Origin: Membranipora membranacea
Taxonomy: Eukaryota > Bryozoa > Gymnolaemata > Cheilostomatida > Membraniporidae
DNA: 64,000 bases
Assembly: GCA_914767715.1 (NCBI GenBank)
Contig: OU612071.1
Span: 17,728,948 to 17,792,947 of the forward strand
Reading direction: 5' to 3'
The notes under the pieces were generated by a model. That model was not told the DNA's origin. It was given only the letters and a program-made list of their open reading frames with translations, and did no database searches. Made by a program: the position numbers and the translations under genes. Positions 57,101-62,506 of this stretch are shown one piece after another (positions within the stretch are counted from its first letter, which is position 1; each line of letters opens with the position of its first letter).

Positions 57101-57763
57101 GGGTATGAAATTAATTATCTACCGGCACGGGTGACGTAGTTACCGTCTTACTAATGCATACTGTACACGTCATTAGCTGGTGCGTAGATTTCATGCCCTG
57201 ATTTTGAAGATCAGTTTGTGCAATATATTTGCCCATTAGGTGACAATTATGAGGTTTAAGTCTCAATTAATTATCTTGGAGCTATGCAGAATTCAACGAG
57301 TAAAATCTGTTTGAGTGGCAGCAGTAGTTTAAGTCTCCCTAGATTGGCTGCAGAGGTCACAATCCAATTTCTGCGCTTGCAGCCTGTTTAAATTGAGTGT
57401 GTTCAAAAAAATCATGTCCAAGTTTATAAATATTTCGTTTTATTTTCATTTATTTTCTATTTATTTTCATTTATTTTCATTTATTATCTTTTATTTCATT
57501 TATTTTGTTGTAGGCCTATTTTCATTAATTTTGATTTTAATTTAATTAATTTTGTTTTTATTTTACAGTATCCTGATGTCTACAATGCCCTGTGCCAGTA
57601 TGTGACAACAGGTAAAGCATTTGCTCCGATATCACTATTTGCGTTTAACCTGCATACCCAGAAGAGGTTCATGTGCTGTATCATGCCTTACAATGATCCA
57701 GATGTGACGTGGGGAAACAACCCTCATCTTATGGAAGACTTAGACTTAGCTGTTAGCTTATAG
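21066..57763 (+). CDS. AJM1: AJM1-like apical junction protein, large multi-exon gene
   Basis: About 28 coding exons join in phase over 36.7 kb, giving about 2,900 codons: 21066-21114, 22813-22956, 23863-23982, 24277-24501, 24862-25016, 25465-26545, 26783-26854(or 26892), 41873-42205, 42466-44267, 44888-45176, 45603-46222, 46518-46716, 47834-48591, 48793-48988, 49277-49381, 49975-50130, 50373-51040, 51285-51420, 51656-51715, 52335-52505, 52715-52897, 53298-53476, 53793-53953, 54193-54350, 54860-55002, 55403-55582, 56213-56368, 57569-57763. The last 330 residues match human AJM1 and nematode AJM-1: a Cys/His cluster (CKNC, CHGCYTYYC, SECRRMDWTAHK), then an alpha/beta domain ending near LRKRGISLRHQYPDVY and RFMCCIM. 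AJM-1 is known as an epithelial apical junction component acting with DLG in C. elegans. The middle is a long disordered Ser/Pro/Gln/Asn-rich region. Human AJM1 is only about 1,000 residues. Confidence 0.85.
22813..22956 (+). CDS. AJM1: AJM1-like gene, exon 2
   Basis: Acceptor TGTTATTTAG, donor GTAGGA; phase 1 both ends. Encodes EMLIKLASRLRESYLRLSEV then HIKPTDISLIMLLNAAN and RIQKSQAAMA, predicted helical with few prolines, unlike the rest of the N-terminal half. No ATG lies at its start, so it can only be found from splice borders. Confidence 0.75.
23578..23798. mobile_element. Worn relative of the 17.8 kb mini-MITE
   Basis: Starts TAGTTTAAATGCTCAAAC and ends TTTGAACGCTCAAACTA. The inner CTACCAGCTATTCC matches the 17778 element. 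A second end-like stretch near 23700 (TCAAACTCTGCCCGGGATAG) suggests a longer or nested copy. Intron of the AJM1-like gene. Confidence 0.65.
23863..23982 (+). CDS. AJM1: AJM1-like gene, exon 3
   Basis: Acceptor ACTGTTTTACAG, donor GTGAGT; 120 nt, phase 1 both ends. Encodes KPVNRSRAKQLRLNSISVDD and an acidic, Tyr-containing tail (TEPYENYDFSDKDSLA). RxRxxSxS-like basic and Ser-rich stretch could be a phosphorylation site; that is inference. Confidence 0.75.
24277..24501 (+). CDS. AJM1: AJM1-like gene, exon 4
   Basis: Acceptor TTTCGTTACAG, donor GTAAGT; 225 nt, phase 1 both ends. Encodes GVITADLAEVSPSPKRRG then KQRQLELNFGAAEDLTL and RGELRLQGLYRQAIQKT. The overlapping minus-strand ORF (24600-24334) is a shadow of this exon. 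Confidence 0.75.
24862..25016 (+). CDS. AJM1: AJM1-like gene, exon 5
   Basis: Acceptor TCTTATCGAGCAG, donor GTGGGT; phase 1 in, phase 0 out. Encodes NSRNYKESVLHEQDSVRSE and ends VIKYGNQNHQ. Polar, with Ser clusters. Confidence 0.75.
25465..26545 (+). CDS. AJM1: AJM1-like gene, exon 6 (Tyr-rich)
   Basis: Acceptor TCCTGTTACAG, donor GTAAGT; 1,081 nt, phase 0 in, phase 1 out. Begins IYQDMLVDEAMSGFMKSAEK, has a basic block (RHKKSRQRRITLE) and then a long Tyr/Thr/Gln-rich part with spaced repeats of the type THRATQ, YATQSAYGDYEL, LKTTQHAYSDNY and ICKTTQNASA. The recurring TTQ-x-A-Y-x-D-x-Y theme looks like an imperfect repeat of about 18-20 residues. Tyr-rich tracts are also seen in the vertebrate AJM1 N-terminal half. 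Confidence 0.85.
26783..26892 (+). CDS. AJM1: AJM1-like gene, exon 7, 3' border uncertain
   Basis: Acceptor CGGTTTCATAG at phase 1 gives SYENYRLEEAFGHSPSAIH and then ETSRHSSEPAIPFMR. The obvious donor AGG/GTAGAT at 26892 leaves in phase 0, but the next sure exon (41873) needs phase 1. Two internal donors, CTG/GTGAAA (26845) and CCA/GTAGGC (26854), leave in phase 1. Otherwise an undetected exon lies in the 15 kb gap, or the exon reads into a nearby stop (26918 region) as a short isoform. Confidence 0.6.
26900..33500. other. Long intron of AJM1-like gene, first part
   Basis: No convincing coding exon. A diverged mini-MITE relative lies at 28436-28568. A weak tRNA-like sequence with a B box (GGTTCAAGTCT) is near 27970. 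A hairpin-like GGGAGGGTAACCCGCCCTCCC is at about 30488-30508, and a TATATA stretch at 29431-29445. Regulatory elements could be here but are not identifiable by eye. Confidence 0.4.
30965..31016. repeat. GC-rich imperfect hairpin
   Basis: TTAGCCTACGCAGGGTGG and the later CACCCACCCCCAACAGCC form an imperfect stem. It resembles the hairpin at 40910-40967 (TTAGCCTGGGCAGGCTG), so both may be copies of one small element. Confidence 0.5.
33518..33593 (+). CDS. AJM1: AJM1-like gene, alternative first exon A
   Basis: ATG at 33518 opens MSTVRSTKHLSLCLESVIDE then GDYLS, ending in a consensus donor G/GTGAGT in phase 1. That is exactly the phase needed by exon 41873. No acceptor is needed for a first exon. 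Spliced to 41873 it would give about 2,308 codons. No TATA box is obvious; the promoter is not defined. Confidence 0.6.
33600..37490. other. Intron segment between alternative first exons
   Basis: No exon with good borders found. Short ORFs (for example 33638-33859 and 34009-34200) lack exon signals. Confidence 0.4.
37493..37514 (+). CDS. AJM1: AJM1-like gene, alternative first exon B
   Basis: ATG in an A-rich context (ACAAGAAAATG) opens MSLGRFR and meets donor G/GTAAGA after 22 nt in phase 1, again matching exon 41873. Very short, so chance cannot be excluded; the fit of start, donor and phase is the evidence. The isoform would have about 2,290 codons. Confidence 0.45.
38437..38627. repeat. 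Long near-perfect hairpin with 4 bp loop
   Basis: Arms of about 92 bp meet at GCTACTCT-AAAA-AGAGTAGC (centre 38529-38532). The stem continues outward through TGATATGCG, GATCCAGGCAAACTTGCC and CCTCCGTTGCCC with one single-base bulge and a few mismatches near the outer end. Looks like a recent foldback element or an arrested inverted duplication. Confidence 0.95.
40708..40762 (+). mobile_element. Right half of the mini-MITE
   Basis: TTGATAATGAAATGCCGC, then TACCAGCTATCCCGAGACAG, ending CAGCGCTTAAACTA: the same centre and right arm as 17819-17875 with a few changes. The left arm is missing. Confidence 0.85.
40910..40967. repeat. Perfect 23 bp hairpin
   Basis: Arms 40910-40932 and 40945-40967 (TTAGCCTGGGCAGGCTGTCG...) are perfect reverse complements around a 12 bp loop. 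Related worn sequence at 30965-31016. Confidence 0.9.
41873..42205 (+). CDS. AJM1: AJM1-like gene, exon 8
   Basis: Acceptor CTTTTATTTTTAG, donor GTTTGT; 333 nt, phase 1 both ends. Encodes DGIWRHESFNQLHADADFGY, then a Gln/Asn/Ser-rich part and RSRIPGGASRIQQKGLS with PTRNHSPVKAAE. Being phase 1 at its start, it can accept the upstream exons and both alternative first exons. Confidence 0.8.
42466..44267 (+). CDS. AJM1: AJM1-like gene, exon 9 (largest, Ser/Pro/Arg-rich)
   Basis: Acceptor TATATGTTTCAG, donor GTAAGT; 1,802 nt, phase 1 in, phase 0 out. Encodes a basic, disordered region of about 600 residues with many SP and TP sites, PPxP runs (PPPQDRPPKLPARNPSPP could bind SH3 domains) and, at 43413-43547, five in-frame 27 bp repeats of RVPTPDRNN. 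A 30 bp tandem duplication (PDQSQxATRG) lies at 43078-43137. Near the C-terminal end is a folded-looking stretch, KMLVCPDFFPVSKLNGLPG. Confidence 0.85.
43413..43547 (+). repeat. 27 bp in-frame tandem repeat, five units
   Basis: Units start at 43413, 43440, 43467, 43494 and 43521 and encode RVPTPDRNN, RIPTPDRNN, RVPTPDRNN, RVPTPDRSN and RVPTPERQS. Each unit carries a TP site, a likely proline-directed kinase target. Third positions differ between units, so selection on the protein is plausible. Confidence 0.95.
44888..45176 (+). CDS. AJM1: AJM1-like gene, exon 10
   Basis: Acceptor TTTTCCATTCCAG, donor GTACGT; 289 nt, phase 0 in, phase 1 out. Encodes VNIPPSSPQPSDQPSDDL and Ser/Pro/Thr-rich low-complexity sequence (SLTPPTSSLAPPTSG). 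The 119-codon ORF just upstream (44505-44864) is intronic. Confidence 0.8.
45603..46222 (+). CDS. AJM1: AJM1-like gene, exon 11
   Basis: Acceptor TTTACTTACTAG, donor GTAAGA after TCA; 620 nt, phase 1 in, phase 0 out. Begins SDSRVPPKRLTQPPSYHQAV; PPSYHQ is a PPxY-like motif, a possible WW-domain ligand. The rest is Gln/Arg-rich and ends with VLAHIEPS. The donor choice is supported by the phase of the next exon. Confidence 0.75.
46518..46716 (+). CDS. AJM1: AJM1-like gene, exon 12
   Basis: Acceptor TTATTCCATTAG, donor GTAAGA; phase 0 in, phase 1 out. Encodes ESEEGSHYSTVHVYKTEKEN then KNKPYRGESAAGFNLTSEG and RQSRYEQQHRKP. SHYSTVHVYK resembles the GHYATIQS of exon 10, perhaps a repeated Tyr motif. 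Confidence 0.75.
47834..48591 (+). CDS. AJM1: AJM1-like gene, exon 13
   Basis: Acceptor TTAATTTTAATAG, donor GTAAGT; 758 nt, phase 1 in, phase 0 out. Encodes LMEGSRSRSTDRHPSNT, many Ser/Gln/His-rich stretches, YENLANLQSPQNSPEYED and AVYFAEPAEAVYSNNEH. Scattered YxN/YSK motifs could be tyrosine phosphorylation sites. Confidence 0.8.
48793..48988 (+). CDS. AJM1: AJM1-like gene, exon 14
   Basis: Acceptor CTCATCAATCCCAG, donor GTGAGT; phase 0 in, phase 1 out. Encodes VSDESDCESNSGHQDNG and ends DGPLTAREAEITRLMQHL, a helix-like tail. Confidence 0.75.
49277..49381 (+). CDS. AJM1: AJM1-like gene, exon 15
   Basis: Acceptor CTTCCTTCTTTAG, donor GTAAGA; 105 nt, phase 1 both ends. Encodes ADSSVLEEASQGLGEDILS then ITRMWKNLPAKDTWT, helical in character, continuing from exon 14. 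Confidence 0.75.
49975..50130 (+). CDS. AJM1: AJM1-like gene, exon 16
   Basis: Acceptor ATGACTAATTTCAG, donor GTACAC; phase 1 both ends. Encodes KRQALLDDPIMSAITEKMEA then ILKVSGEEKDKSHNPHRTL, the last part of the helical segment formed by exons 14-16. Confidence 0.75.
50373..51040 (+). CDS. AJM1: AJM1-like gene, exon 17
   Basis: Acceptor ATCATTTTTTAG, donor GTGAGT; 668 nt, phase 1 in, phase 0 out. A Ser/Gln/Arg-rich disordered part with many NQSQ-type units, ending GMENLFKISKKA. This ending parallels the end of exon 22 (DMGNLFKVARK), also before an exon starting phase 0 with an acidic Ser-rich stretch. Confidence 0.8.
51285..51420 (+). CDS. AJM1: AJM1-like gene, exon 18
   Basis: Acceptor AATTGTTTGCAG, donor GTAAGT; phase 0 in, phase 1 out. 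Encodes EKPASSRRQQHKPFTSTQ then the acidic run ESDDSMDDLDDEDINDPSG. Confidence 0.8.
51656..51715 (+). CDS. AJM1: AJM1-like gene, exon 19
   Basis: A 60 nt exon with acceptor CTTCTTTTACAG and donor GTAAGT; phase 1 both ends. Encodes ENEDSDPPYIDESEVQYLS, strongly acidic. DPPY could be a WW-binding PPxY-type site. Confidence 0.75.
52144..52262. repeat. Imperfect inverted repeat in an AJM1-like intron
   Basis: TGTAGGCTATGTGTTGGCTT at the left and AGCCAACACATTGAATAAGC with AATAGGCTACA at the right form a long imperfect stem, also pairing GAGTTGAGAAGAGTGCCA with TGGCTCTCCAACTCTTCA. Typical of a worn foldback/MITE. Confidence 0.8.
52335..52505 (+). CDS. AJM1: AJM1-like gene, exon 20
   Basis: Acceptor TTTGTTCTTGCAG, donor GTAATA; 171 nt, phase 1 both ends. 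Encodes YHRVKNRTSKSKAPSRKKIS, then SQSDSLLSIDPFMQTTGSRL. The LLSIDPFM motif recurs in exon 21 as LLSMNPFM. Confidence 0.8.
52715..52897 (+). CDS. AJM1: AJM1-like gene, exon 21
   Basis: Acceptor TCTTTGCTTGACAG, donor GTAAGG; 183 nt, phase 1 both ends. Encodes RTSSNTLLSMNPFMNDDDEE then a Ser/Pro-rich part and KPGKLTGILKRSEDHMG. Shares the LLSxxPFM motif with exon 20, with the same phases. Confidence 0.8.
53298..53476 (+). CDS. AJM1: AJM1-like gene, exon 22
   Basis: Acceptor CAATATCCCACAG, donor GTAAGC; phase 1 in, phase 0 out. Encodes TCSEFGGSHISLDSETSG then SFPLLTMSDGSRKDFKITFN and VNDMGNLFKVARK, leading into the zinc-binding exon. Confidence 0.8.
53793..53953 (+). CDS. AJM1: AJM1-like gene, exon 23: MYND-like cluster, first half
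   Basis: Acceptor CTTCACTCTACAG, donor GTATGA; phase 0 in, phase 2 out. After an acidic stretch (ESTDSESDDDSQP) it encodes CKNC (53868-53879), then CHGC (53925-53936) and YTYYC at the end. Together with the next exon this forms the spacing C-x2-C, C-x2-C, C-x3-C, H-x3-C of a MYND-like zinc site. Human AJM1 has the same arrangement, including the CHSCYTYYC-type stretch. Confidence 0.9.
54193..54350 (+). CDS. AJM1: AJM1-like gene, exon 24: MYND-like cluster, second half
   Basis: Acceptor GTCCTTTTATAG, donor GTATGT; phase 2 in, phase 1 out. Encodes SECRRMDWTAHKPLC, completing the Cys/His cluster, then SRLSSLARKIFKCVMSDGEL and HHCSRFARTGYLCE, the start of the alpha/beta domain shared with AJM1. 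Confidence 0.9.
54860..55002 (+). CDS. AJM1: AJM1-like gene, exon 25
   Basis: Acceptor TTGACTTTATAG, donor GTAGGG; phase 1 in, phase 0 out. Encodes RGAVVLSFASPRKAQLFLS then SALYLSVKDLQKFAFDD. The pattern RG-hydrophobic-F-x-SP and YLS-x-x-(E/K)L is the same as in the human AJM1 domain. Confidence 0.9.
55403..55582 (+). CDS. AJM1: AJM1-like gene, exon 26
   Basis: Acceptor TTATGATTGCAG, donor GTAAAC; 60 codons, phase 0 both ends. Encodes DQLLANCRHYNPDEKFVLHL then AIKMNKSASN and REFHKWARIRLSER. YNPDEKFVLHLAI matches the YEPAECFLL-type strand of AJM1. Confidence 0.9.
56050..56205 (+). repeat. Irregular (TTA)n/(TAT)n microsatellite
   Basis: An imperfect trinucleotide tract immediately upstream of the exon at 56213; its pyrimidine-rich end serves as the acceptor tract. 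It creates the spurious Tyr/Leu-rich ORF at 55954-56226. Confidence 0.85.
56213..56368 (+). CDS. AJM1: AJM1-like gene, exon 27
   Basis: Acceptor ACTTTTACTCAG, donor GTTAGG; 52 codons, phase 0 both ends. Encodes GRVNDEDTLILTALSGGPND then HKMREVFFATVLTKLRKRG and ISLRHQ. Corresponds to the ETLILT ... REVAFIHIQRELRLRG block of human AJM1. Confidence 0.9.
57002..57293. repeat. Inverted repeat of about 110 bp arms in the last intron
   Basis: Left arm (about 57002-57113: AGAATTCTGTATAGCTC ... TTGTCACCTAATGAGCAAA ... GCACAAACTGATCGTCAAAA) pairs with right arm (about 57180-57293) at roughly 80% identity. The 65 bp centre is unique. A worn foldback element or MITE. Confidence 0.85.
57430..57560 (+). 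repeat. (TTTTCATTTA)n-like tract
   Basis: Repeated ATTTTCATTTATTTTC units forming the pyrimidine-rich run before the last acceptor. Confidence 0.75.
57569..57763 (+). CDS. AJM1: AJM1-like gene, last coding exon
   Basis: Acceptor TTTTATTTTACAG; 64 codons then TAG at 57761-57763. Encodes YPDVYNALCQYVTTGKAFAP, NLHTQKRFMCCIMPYNDP and a tail LMEDLDLAVSL. Matches the C-terminal end of human AJM1 (FPRVYEQLCEFV-type and RPFMCMIM-type blocks). Confidence 0.95.
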   Translation, partial: YPDVYNALCQYVTTGKAFAPISLFAFNLHTQKRFMCCIMPYNDPDVTWGNNPHLMEDLDLAVSL

Positions 57764-58625
57764 ATATCAAGATGACGGGGTGCCCTATACTGCACCCCAG
57801 ATATATCATCATGTTCTGAAGCTAAGCAGATTTTGCGAAACTATACAGGCAACATTACAATAACTTAATTTTGGAAAGCATCAAGAAACTCTGCAATTGT
57901 TTATGGCATGTTTTGATATTATAATGATTTTTTTTCTAGATCATAAGATGATTGATTCTTTGATAGATATTACATTTTGATGAAGTTGTAGCTGTTGACT
58001 GTTTATTTATTGAATGTTGTTTATTCATGTTCCGTTTGAAATCGTTTCCCATGCTCCATAGTTACAAACTCTCTATTATCCATTCATTCCATGACTTGCT
58101 TGAGTAGGAGTCAAATTGCCAATTCCAAATTTTCTACAGGTTGTGATATAATTTATTTTTGTGAGATATGAGTGGTTGCCCTCTAACCTTATTTGCCTGG
58201 ACTGCAATGAATTTGTTCGAACATATTACTAATTTAGACAATTATTTATTTATGCATAGTTTCCGTCTGTAGCAACAACCGTGAAATATGTTATTTATAA
58301 CTTTTAAAACGCCTAATGTTGCTGGCTAGTACTTTGCCTAGTTCATTTTGCATTTCTAACATTGTCATTGATATTTCAAACAGCTTTTACCTTTGTAATC
58401 ATCAAGTTTAAGTATAACATCAATGTGTTTATCCAAATTTTACGTTTTCAGCGAAATACTCAGGAACTTTTCTGAAGAATTAAATACAATATTGTTTTGA
58501 TTATCTTTGACTTGTGATTTCTCAATTTGAAATTCTAGTGATGGAAAGTTAGCCCTCTTTTAAATTTAAATACATAATAATCTGCCTTTACTTTTTTACC
58601 AATAAACCTGAATATAATACGACAA
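57764..58625 (+). other. AJM1-like gene, probable 3' untranslated region
   Basis: AT-rich sequence after the stop. A polyadenylation signal AATAAA lies at 58601-58606 and a cluster of further ones at 58843-58870, so the transcript may end near 58.62 or 58.88 kb. Confidence 0.6.
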
Positions 58626-59005
58626 AATTAAGACAGTCAGATTGATCCATGGTCATTGCTGTATGCATACCTTATCTTACAAGTGGCCAAATTTTTAGCT
58701 GAGACAACTCCTCAAACAAAATGGAATATAGATTTTTACATATAACACAATTTGCTGCAAACATTTTTTTAAACGTTTATCGACAAGCAATCTTCATCAT
58801 TAAAATGATGTTCTTCCTATTGTGCCAAGATAAAACAAAAAAATAAATAAATTTGGAATAAATGAATAACGAAGAACTATGGAAGATAAAGACTAACAAT
58901 GAAAATGGTTATGTCTGTGAGGTATAATTTGAGACTGTTTATATTTGTACGAGTTTGCTAGTGATTTATGCATTTATACAAATTGGATGATAAATGCATA
59001 CTAAC

Positions 59006-59070
59006 CATAGAAATAGAGCCAATAGGAACCTAAGCCGCTCTTGAGAGTCGTTCCACTTTTCGTGAATCTC
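59006..59070 (-). other. Possible exon on the minus strand
   Basis: Acceptor TTTCTTATATACAG and donor GTTAGT bound 65 nt open in two frames: EIHEKWNDSQERLRFLLALF or FTKSGTTLKSGLGSYWLYFY. Neither matches a family I recognise and no partner exon was found. Confidence 0.25.
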
Positions 59071-59081
59071 CTGTATATAAG

Positions 59082-59223
59082 AAATCAGTGGTAGGGATTT
59101 GTTCAAGAATGGGCTAGCTGAAAAACTAACCCACGTATTCTGCCTACTATCTGGGGGTAACAGTCTTTTTCCAGACATTCAAATTCATCAAGATAACAAG
59201 CTTTAAATCCCTACCACTGATTT
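59082..59223. repeat. 19 bp perfect inverted repeat, 104 bp apart
   Basis: AAATCAGTGGTAGGGATTT at 59082-59100 and its exact complement at 59205-59223. Could be the ends of a small element or a chance foldback. Confidence 0.7.
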
Positions 59224-59879
59224 TGGTCAACCAGGAATAAAGAAAACCGCAAAGACTGATTAGGCATCTATTTATCGATGTCTATGATACTAACACGCCC
59301 AACAGCGCAGGAGAAATAGCAAGCTGTCAGCAGGTTTGTGATGTCTCACATTTTCTAGTAGGGATTTTACCTAATCTGCTAATATATCGTAACTGAGCTA
59401 CACGTATGTTAGGGGCAGTGTTAGAAGTGGAAAATATGAGGTAGATAAGGGATGCAAATCAAGCCTGGGGTCCAGGGGGCACCCTAGGCCCCCGGCAGGG
59501 TTACTAACAACACCAACAAGGCAGTTAATAAATCATGGGTTCAAACCTGCAAATCTACGGCTTATTGCTATCTTAATGGTTATGATATATAGCGGGACGC
59601 ATCCCCCGAAACAAAGTAGGAAGGGGGACATCATCCCCTTACATCCCCTTAAATTCTAATACTGGATAGGGGACGGCGAGTCTTTTGGAAATCCTGAAAA
59701 TGTATTTTACTCACCTGAACATGCTGTGGTACGGAAAATCAGCTGGCGACAAAAAAATTATTCAATTAATTATTAAATTCAACCATTTCTGCAGGTAAAA
59801 GCCACAATAAAGCCACAAAAAAGACCTTGGGTTGCTCATTGATCCTGTAAACAAAGAGTTAAAGACTCCTTGATTTAAA

Positions 59880-60326
59880 TGAGCAAAATTTCTAAGTTTA
59901 CTCGTACAAGGTCCTTATTGAATGCTGTAAACATATTCTAAATCCGAAACCCCAGGGCCTAATAAGACTAGAGTAAGTTACCTCCCCTGCAACAGTTAAT
60001 CACTAAAATGACGATGCACTAACGGTTTACCATTCAGACTAGCCCTAGGTTGCCTAATGCAGTTACCAGGCTGATATACTTACACCATAAATTATCACAA
60101 AACACTATTGTCAAAGGTGGCAGAGCCAAATAAATTTTAGTGTCAATCAGTAACAGGGGAGATAACATACTCTACATCCTTCTAGACCCCGGATTTTTGC
60201 GCTTTGAAATCGTTATATCATTCAATAATTTCCTTGTGTGAGTAAATTTATTTTGTTGCGCATTGCTTTGCTATGAGATTACTTTGATATGAACAGTGGT
60301 TGTTCTTTGCTTTCCTAAACACTTTA
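59880..60326 (+). mobile_element. MITE with long terminal inverted repeats, copy 3
   Basis: Ends TTTGCTTTCCTAAACACTTT at about 60325; the left end is worn. It carries the GTTACCTCCCC and GGGGAGATAAC markers and the unique centre (CTAGCCCTAGGTTGCCTAATG, CAGTTACCAGGCTG) in the same orientation as copy 2, with a small insertion after CACTATTGTCA (about 60111-60150). Confidence 0.85.
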
Positions 60327-60329
60327 AAT

Positions 60330-61240
60330 CACGCATCAACTTTTCAAATCACCAGTATCGAAACTTTTACCTTGACACAACTCCTGTATTTATGATCCTG
60401 ATCTGAATAGACCCAGGTGTGCAGCTGTTATACTCTCAAAGTGAGACTCCAACCTATAAATCATCCAACAACCGCCATCTGCCTATGAATGGTAAGCCCA
60501 TCTCACCATCTCACCAGATGCAAATAAAGTCATACAAAATCTCCACAGGGATGTGACTAGTTAAATACATAATAAGATTTAATAATTATTCCCAGTTACT
60601 CTATAACTTGTGTGTCTGTCTCATCGTTATAAATTTAAGGTCATGCCTTGCCTAGGATACTAACTTGAGAACTACTGGTCCAGTCTCCTTGATTTTTCAT
60701 TCTAATTGTAGCTATACCTCGTTGATCAATTTCCAAACCCTCAATTCTCTTTAACATAGTTTCTTATGTTTGTGATTGCAATTTAAAAAATTAAGCTTCT
60801 GGTGCTCATGCAAAAGAATAGGAGCTGCCAATAACTGGGAGCAGACGCCTCACAACCATTAATTTGTATGAAACTAGGATCGGCAGCGCAAAGAAGTCCC
60901 AATAAAATTCACTTGTGATAATTAATCGTAGTAACAAGCCTTGACCTGGATTTCAAGTACTAGAGAAGGATAGTCTATATTAACAGGCAGGAATTATTAA
61001 GCCAACTTGTGAACTATTGTAAAATACACTAAAATGACTGGATTTCAGAGACTTATATTACTACGCAAATTCTGGTGTAGAAACATTGCAGGACAAAATT
61101 GATAGGATTTTCCTTTGCATTCATGAGGCATTTATTTCGTTTGAGTAGAGCTGTTGATTCAATATTTTGGAATACACAACAAGGATATGTTTGTAGCTAA
61201 TTCCAATACAATTGTTCACTCAATATTTTTTTAAGTTAGC
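60330..61240. other. No gene recognised
   Basis: AT-rich intergenic DNA. A minus-strand AATAAA (forward TTTATT near 61131) could serve the candidate terminal exon just upstream on that strand. Confidence 0.35.
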
Positions 61241-61241
61241 T

Positions 61242-61384
61242 GGGCTAAATTAATTTTGAGTTTATAGCCTTCCTCTGGAAGTCTGCATGATAGGCATTCT
61301 TATTATACTCCTTCTCCAACACCAAAGATCCATTGGGTTCAAAATAAATTCCTAGTGCCCGAACCAAGGCTTTGAAGGATACAC
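61242..61384 (-). CDS. Candidate terminal exon of an unidentified minus-strand gene
   Basis: Acceptor CTTTTCTCTGATAG precedes 61384. Entering in phase 1, the frame gives VSFKALVRALGIYFEPNGS then LVLEKEYNKNAYHADFQRKA and INSKLI, ending in TAG after 46 codons. The composition is clearly protein-like, with balanced charge and no low complexity, and it was found without any ATG. I do not recognise the family. Upstream exons would lie at higher coordinates, possibly outside the window. Confidence 0.5.
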
Positions 61385-61960
61385 CTATCAGAGAAAAGTC
61401 TCATTAGAGTTTACACATTTTGTTTAGTCAGGTCAGAGTGCATTTTTGTCAATATTTTGACTAGTTTAGATGTAAGATAATTAAAATTTGCCAAGTGGCA
61501 CATTAATTTTTTTTATCAATACTGGTCAGCAATTGATAAGTGAGGGCACTAGAGTAATCACATTTGCCCACATTGGACAACGATTGACACAGCTCACATT
61601 CTTTATAGCATTGTCAACACTGACGGTTAACCTATCAGTGTGTGAATTTGAATGCCGTTTCTTTTCAAGTCAAATCAAACATTGAACATTACTGTTGTAA
61701 AGGCTGCATGATAGTAGGGTATTCTTTATGTATTAATTGCAGTTTTTGCTCCAAGAACGTTCACTACCTTTTTATAGGGGCAATGGTGACAATAGGTTTT
61801 GACATGTTGCTGAAATTCAGTGTTGCGCTGCAACGTTAAGTTTTGAGTTTAGACTTCATGTGGATCATGTGGATTGAGAAACCAGAAAGAAAAATGTTGT
61901 CTAGGCATGACCTTAGGGTATCTTCTATTCTATGACGGCAAATTTTACTAAGTGTTTTAG

Positions 61961-62102
61961 GTACTACAACTTAGGAAGACGCCCAAGAACACAGATACAA
62001 TTCTTTCCCTAGCCTTAGACTCATTGCGGTTCACTCAACCAACGCAAAAGGCATCTGGTGGTCTACCTAAATCTACATTCATACTGAGATATCGCCTAGA
62101 TG
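61961..62102 (+). CDS. Candidate internal exon of an unidentified plus-strand gene
   Basis: Acceptor ACTAAGTGTTTTAG and donor G/GTAGGC bound 142 nt that are open in phase 0 and leave in phase 1: VLQLRKTPKNTDTILSLALD then SLRFTQPTQKASGGLPK and STFILRYRLD. No ATG is needed. No family recognised, no partner exon found in the window. Confidence 0.45.
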
Positions 62103-62231
62103 GTAGGCCTTTTTTTTATCCTTGATAACGTACTAAACGCAGATAAATATTACATTTCATTTTATTGCGCTATGTATGCTTTCTGTGTGAATAAAAACTG
62201 AAACCATCAGCGAATCATTTGGCAGTTTGCC

Positions 62232-62360
62232 AGGGTGCGTAGTGTTGTGGTTAGGTAGGTTGTCAGGTAAATTGGCCGGAATATATACTCAGAGTTATCA
62301 ATTGATGGTTGAGAGTTGGGTCAAACCACCGGAAAGAATTCAACTAAATTGTCTGGTTTA
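62232..62360 (+). mobile_element. Possible tRNA-like SINE (worn)
   Basis: GTGTTGTGGTTAGGTAGG resembles an A box and GGGTCAAACCACC a B box about 75 bp later. Weaker than the copy at 62511. Confidence 0.4.
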
Positions 62361-62506
62361 TAGATTAACAGGTATATCAACTCACGACCCAAGATGAAGA
62401 AGACGTATCATTGTTCTTTATACTTCAGTCAATAATTTCGTACAATAATAATCCAGACTCAGCATGTCTCATATGCATAGGTGTACATAGGTCTCAAACT
62501 CTTGAG

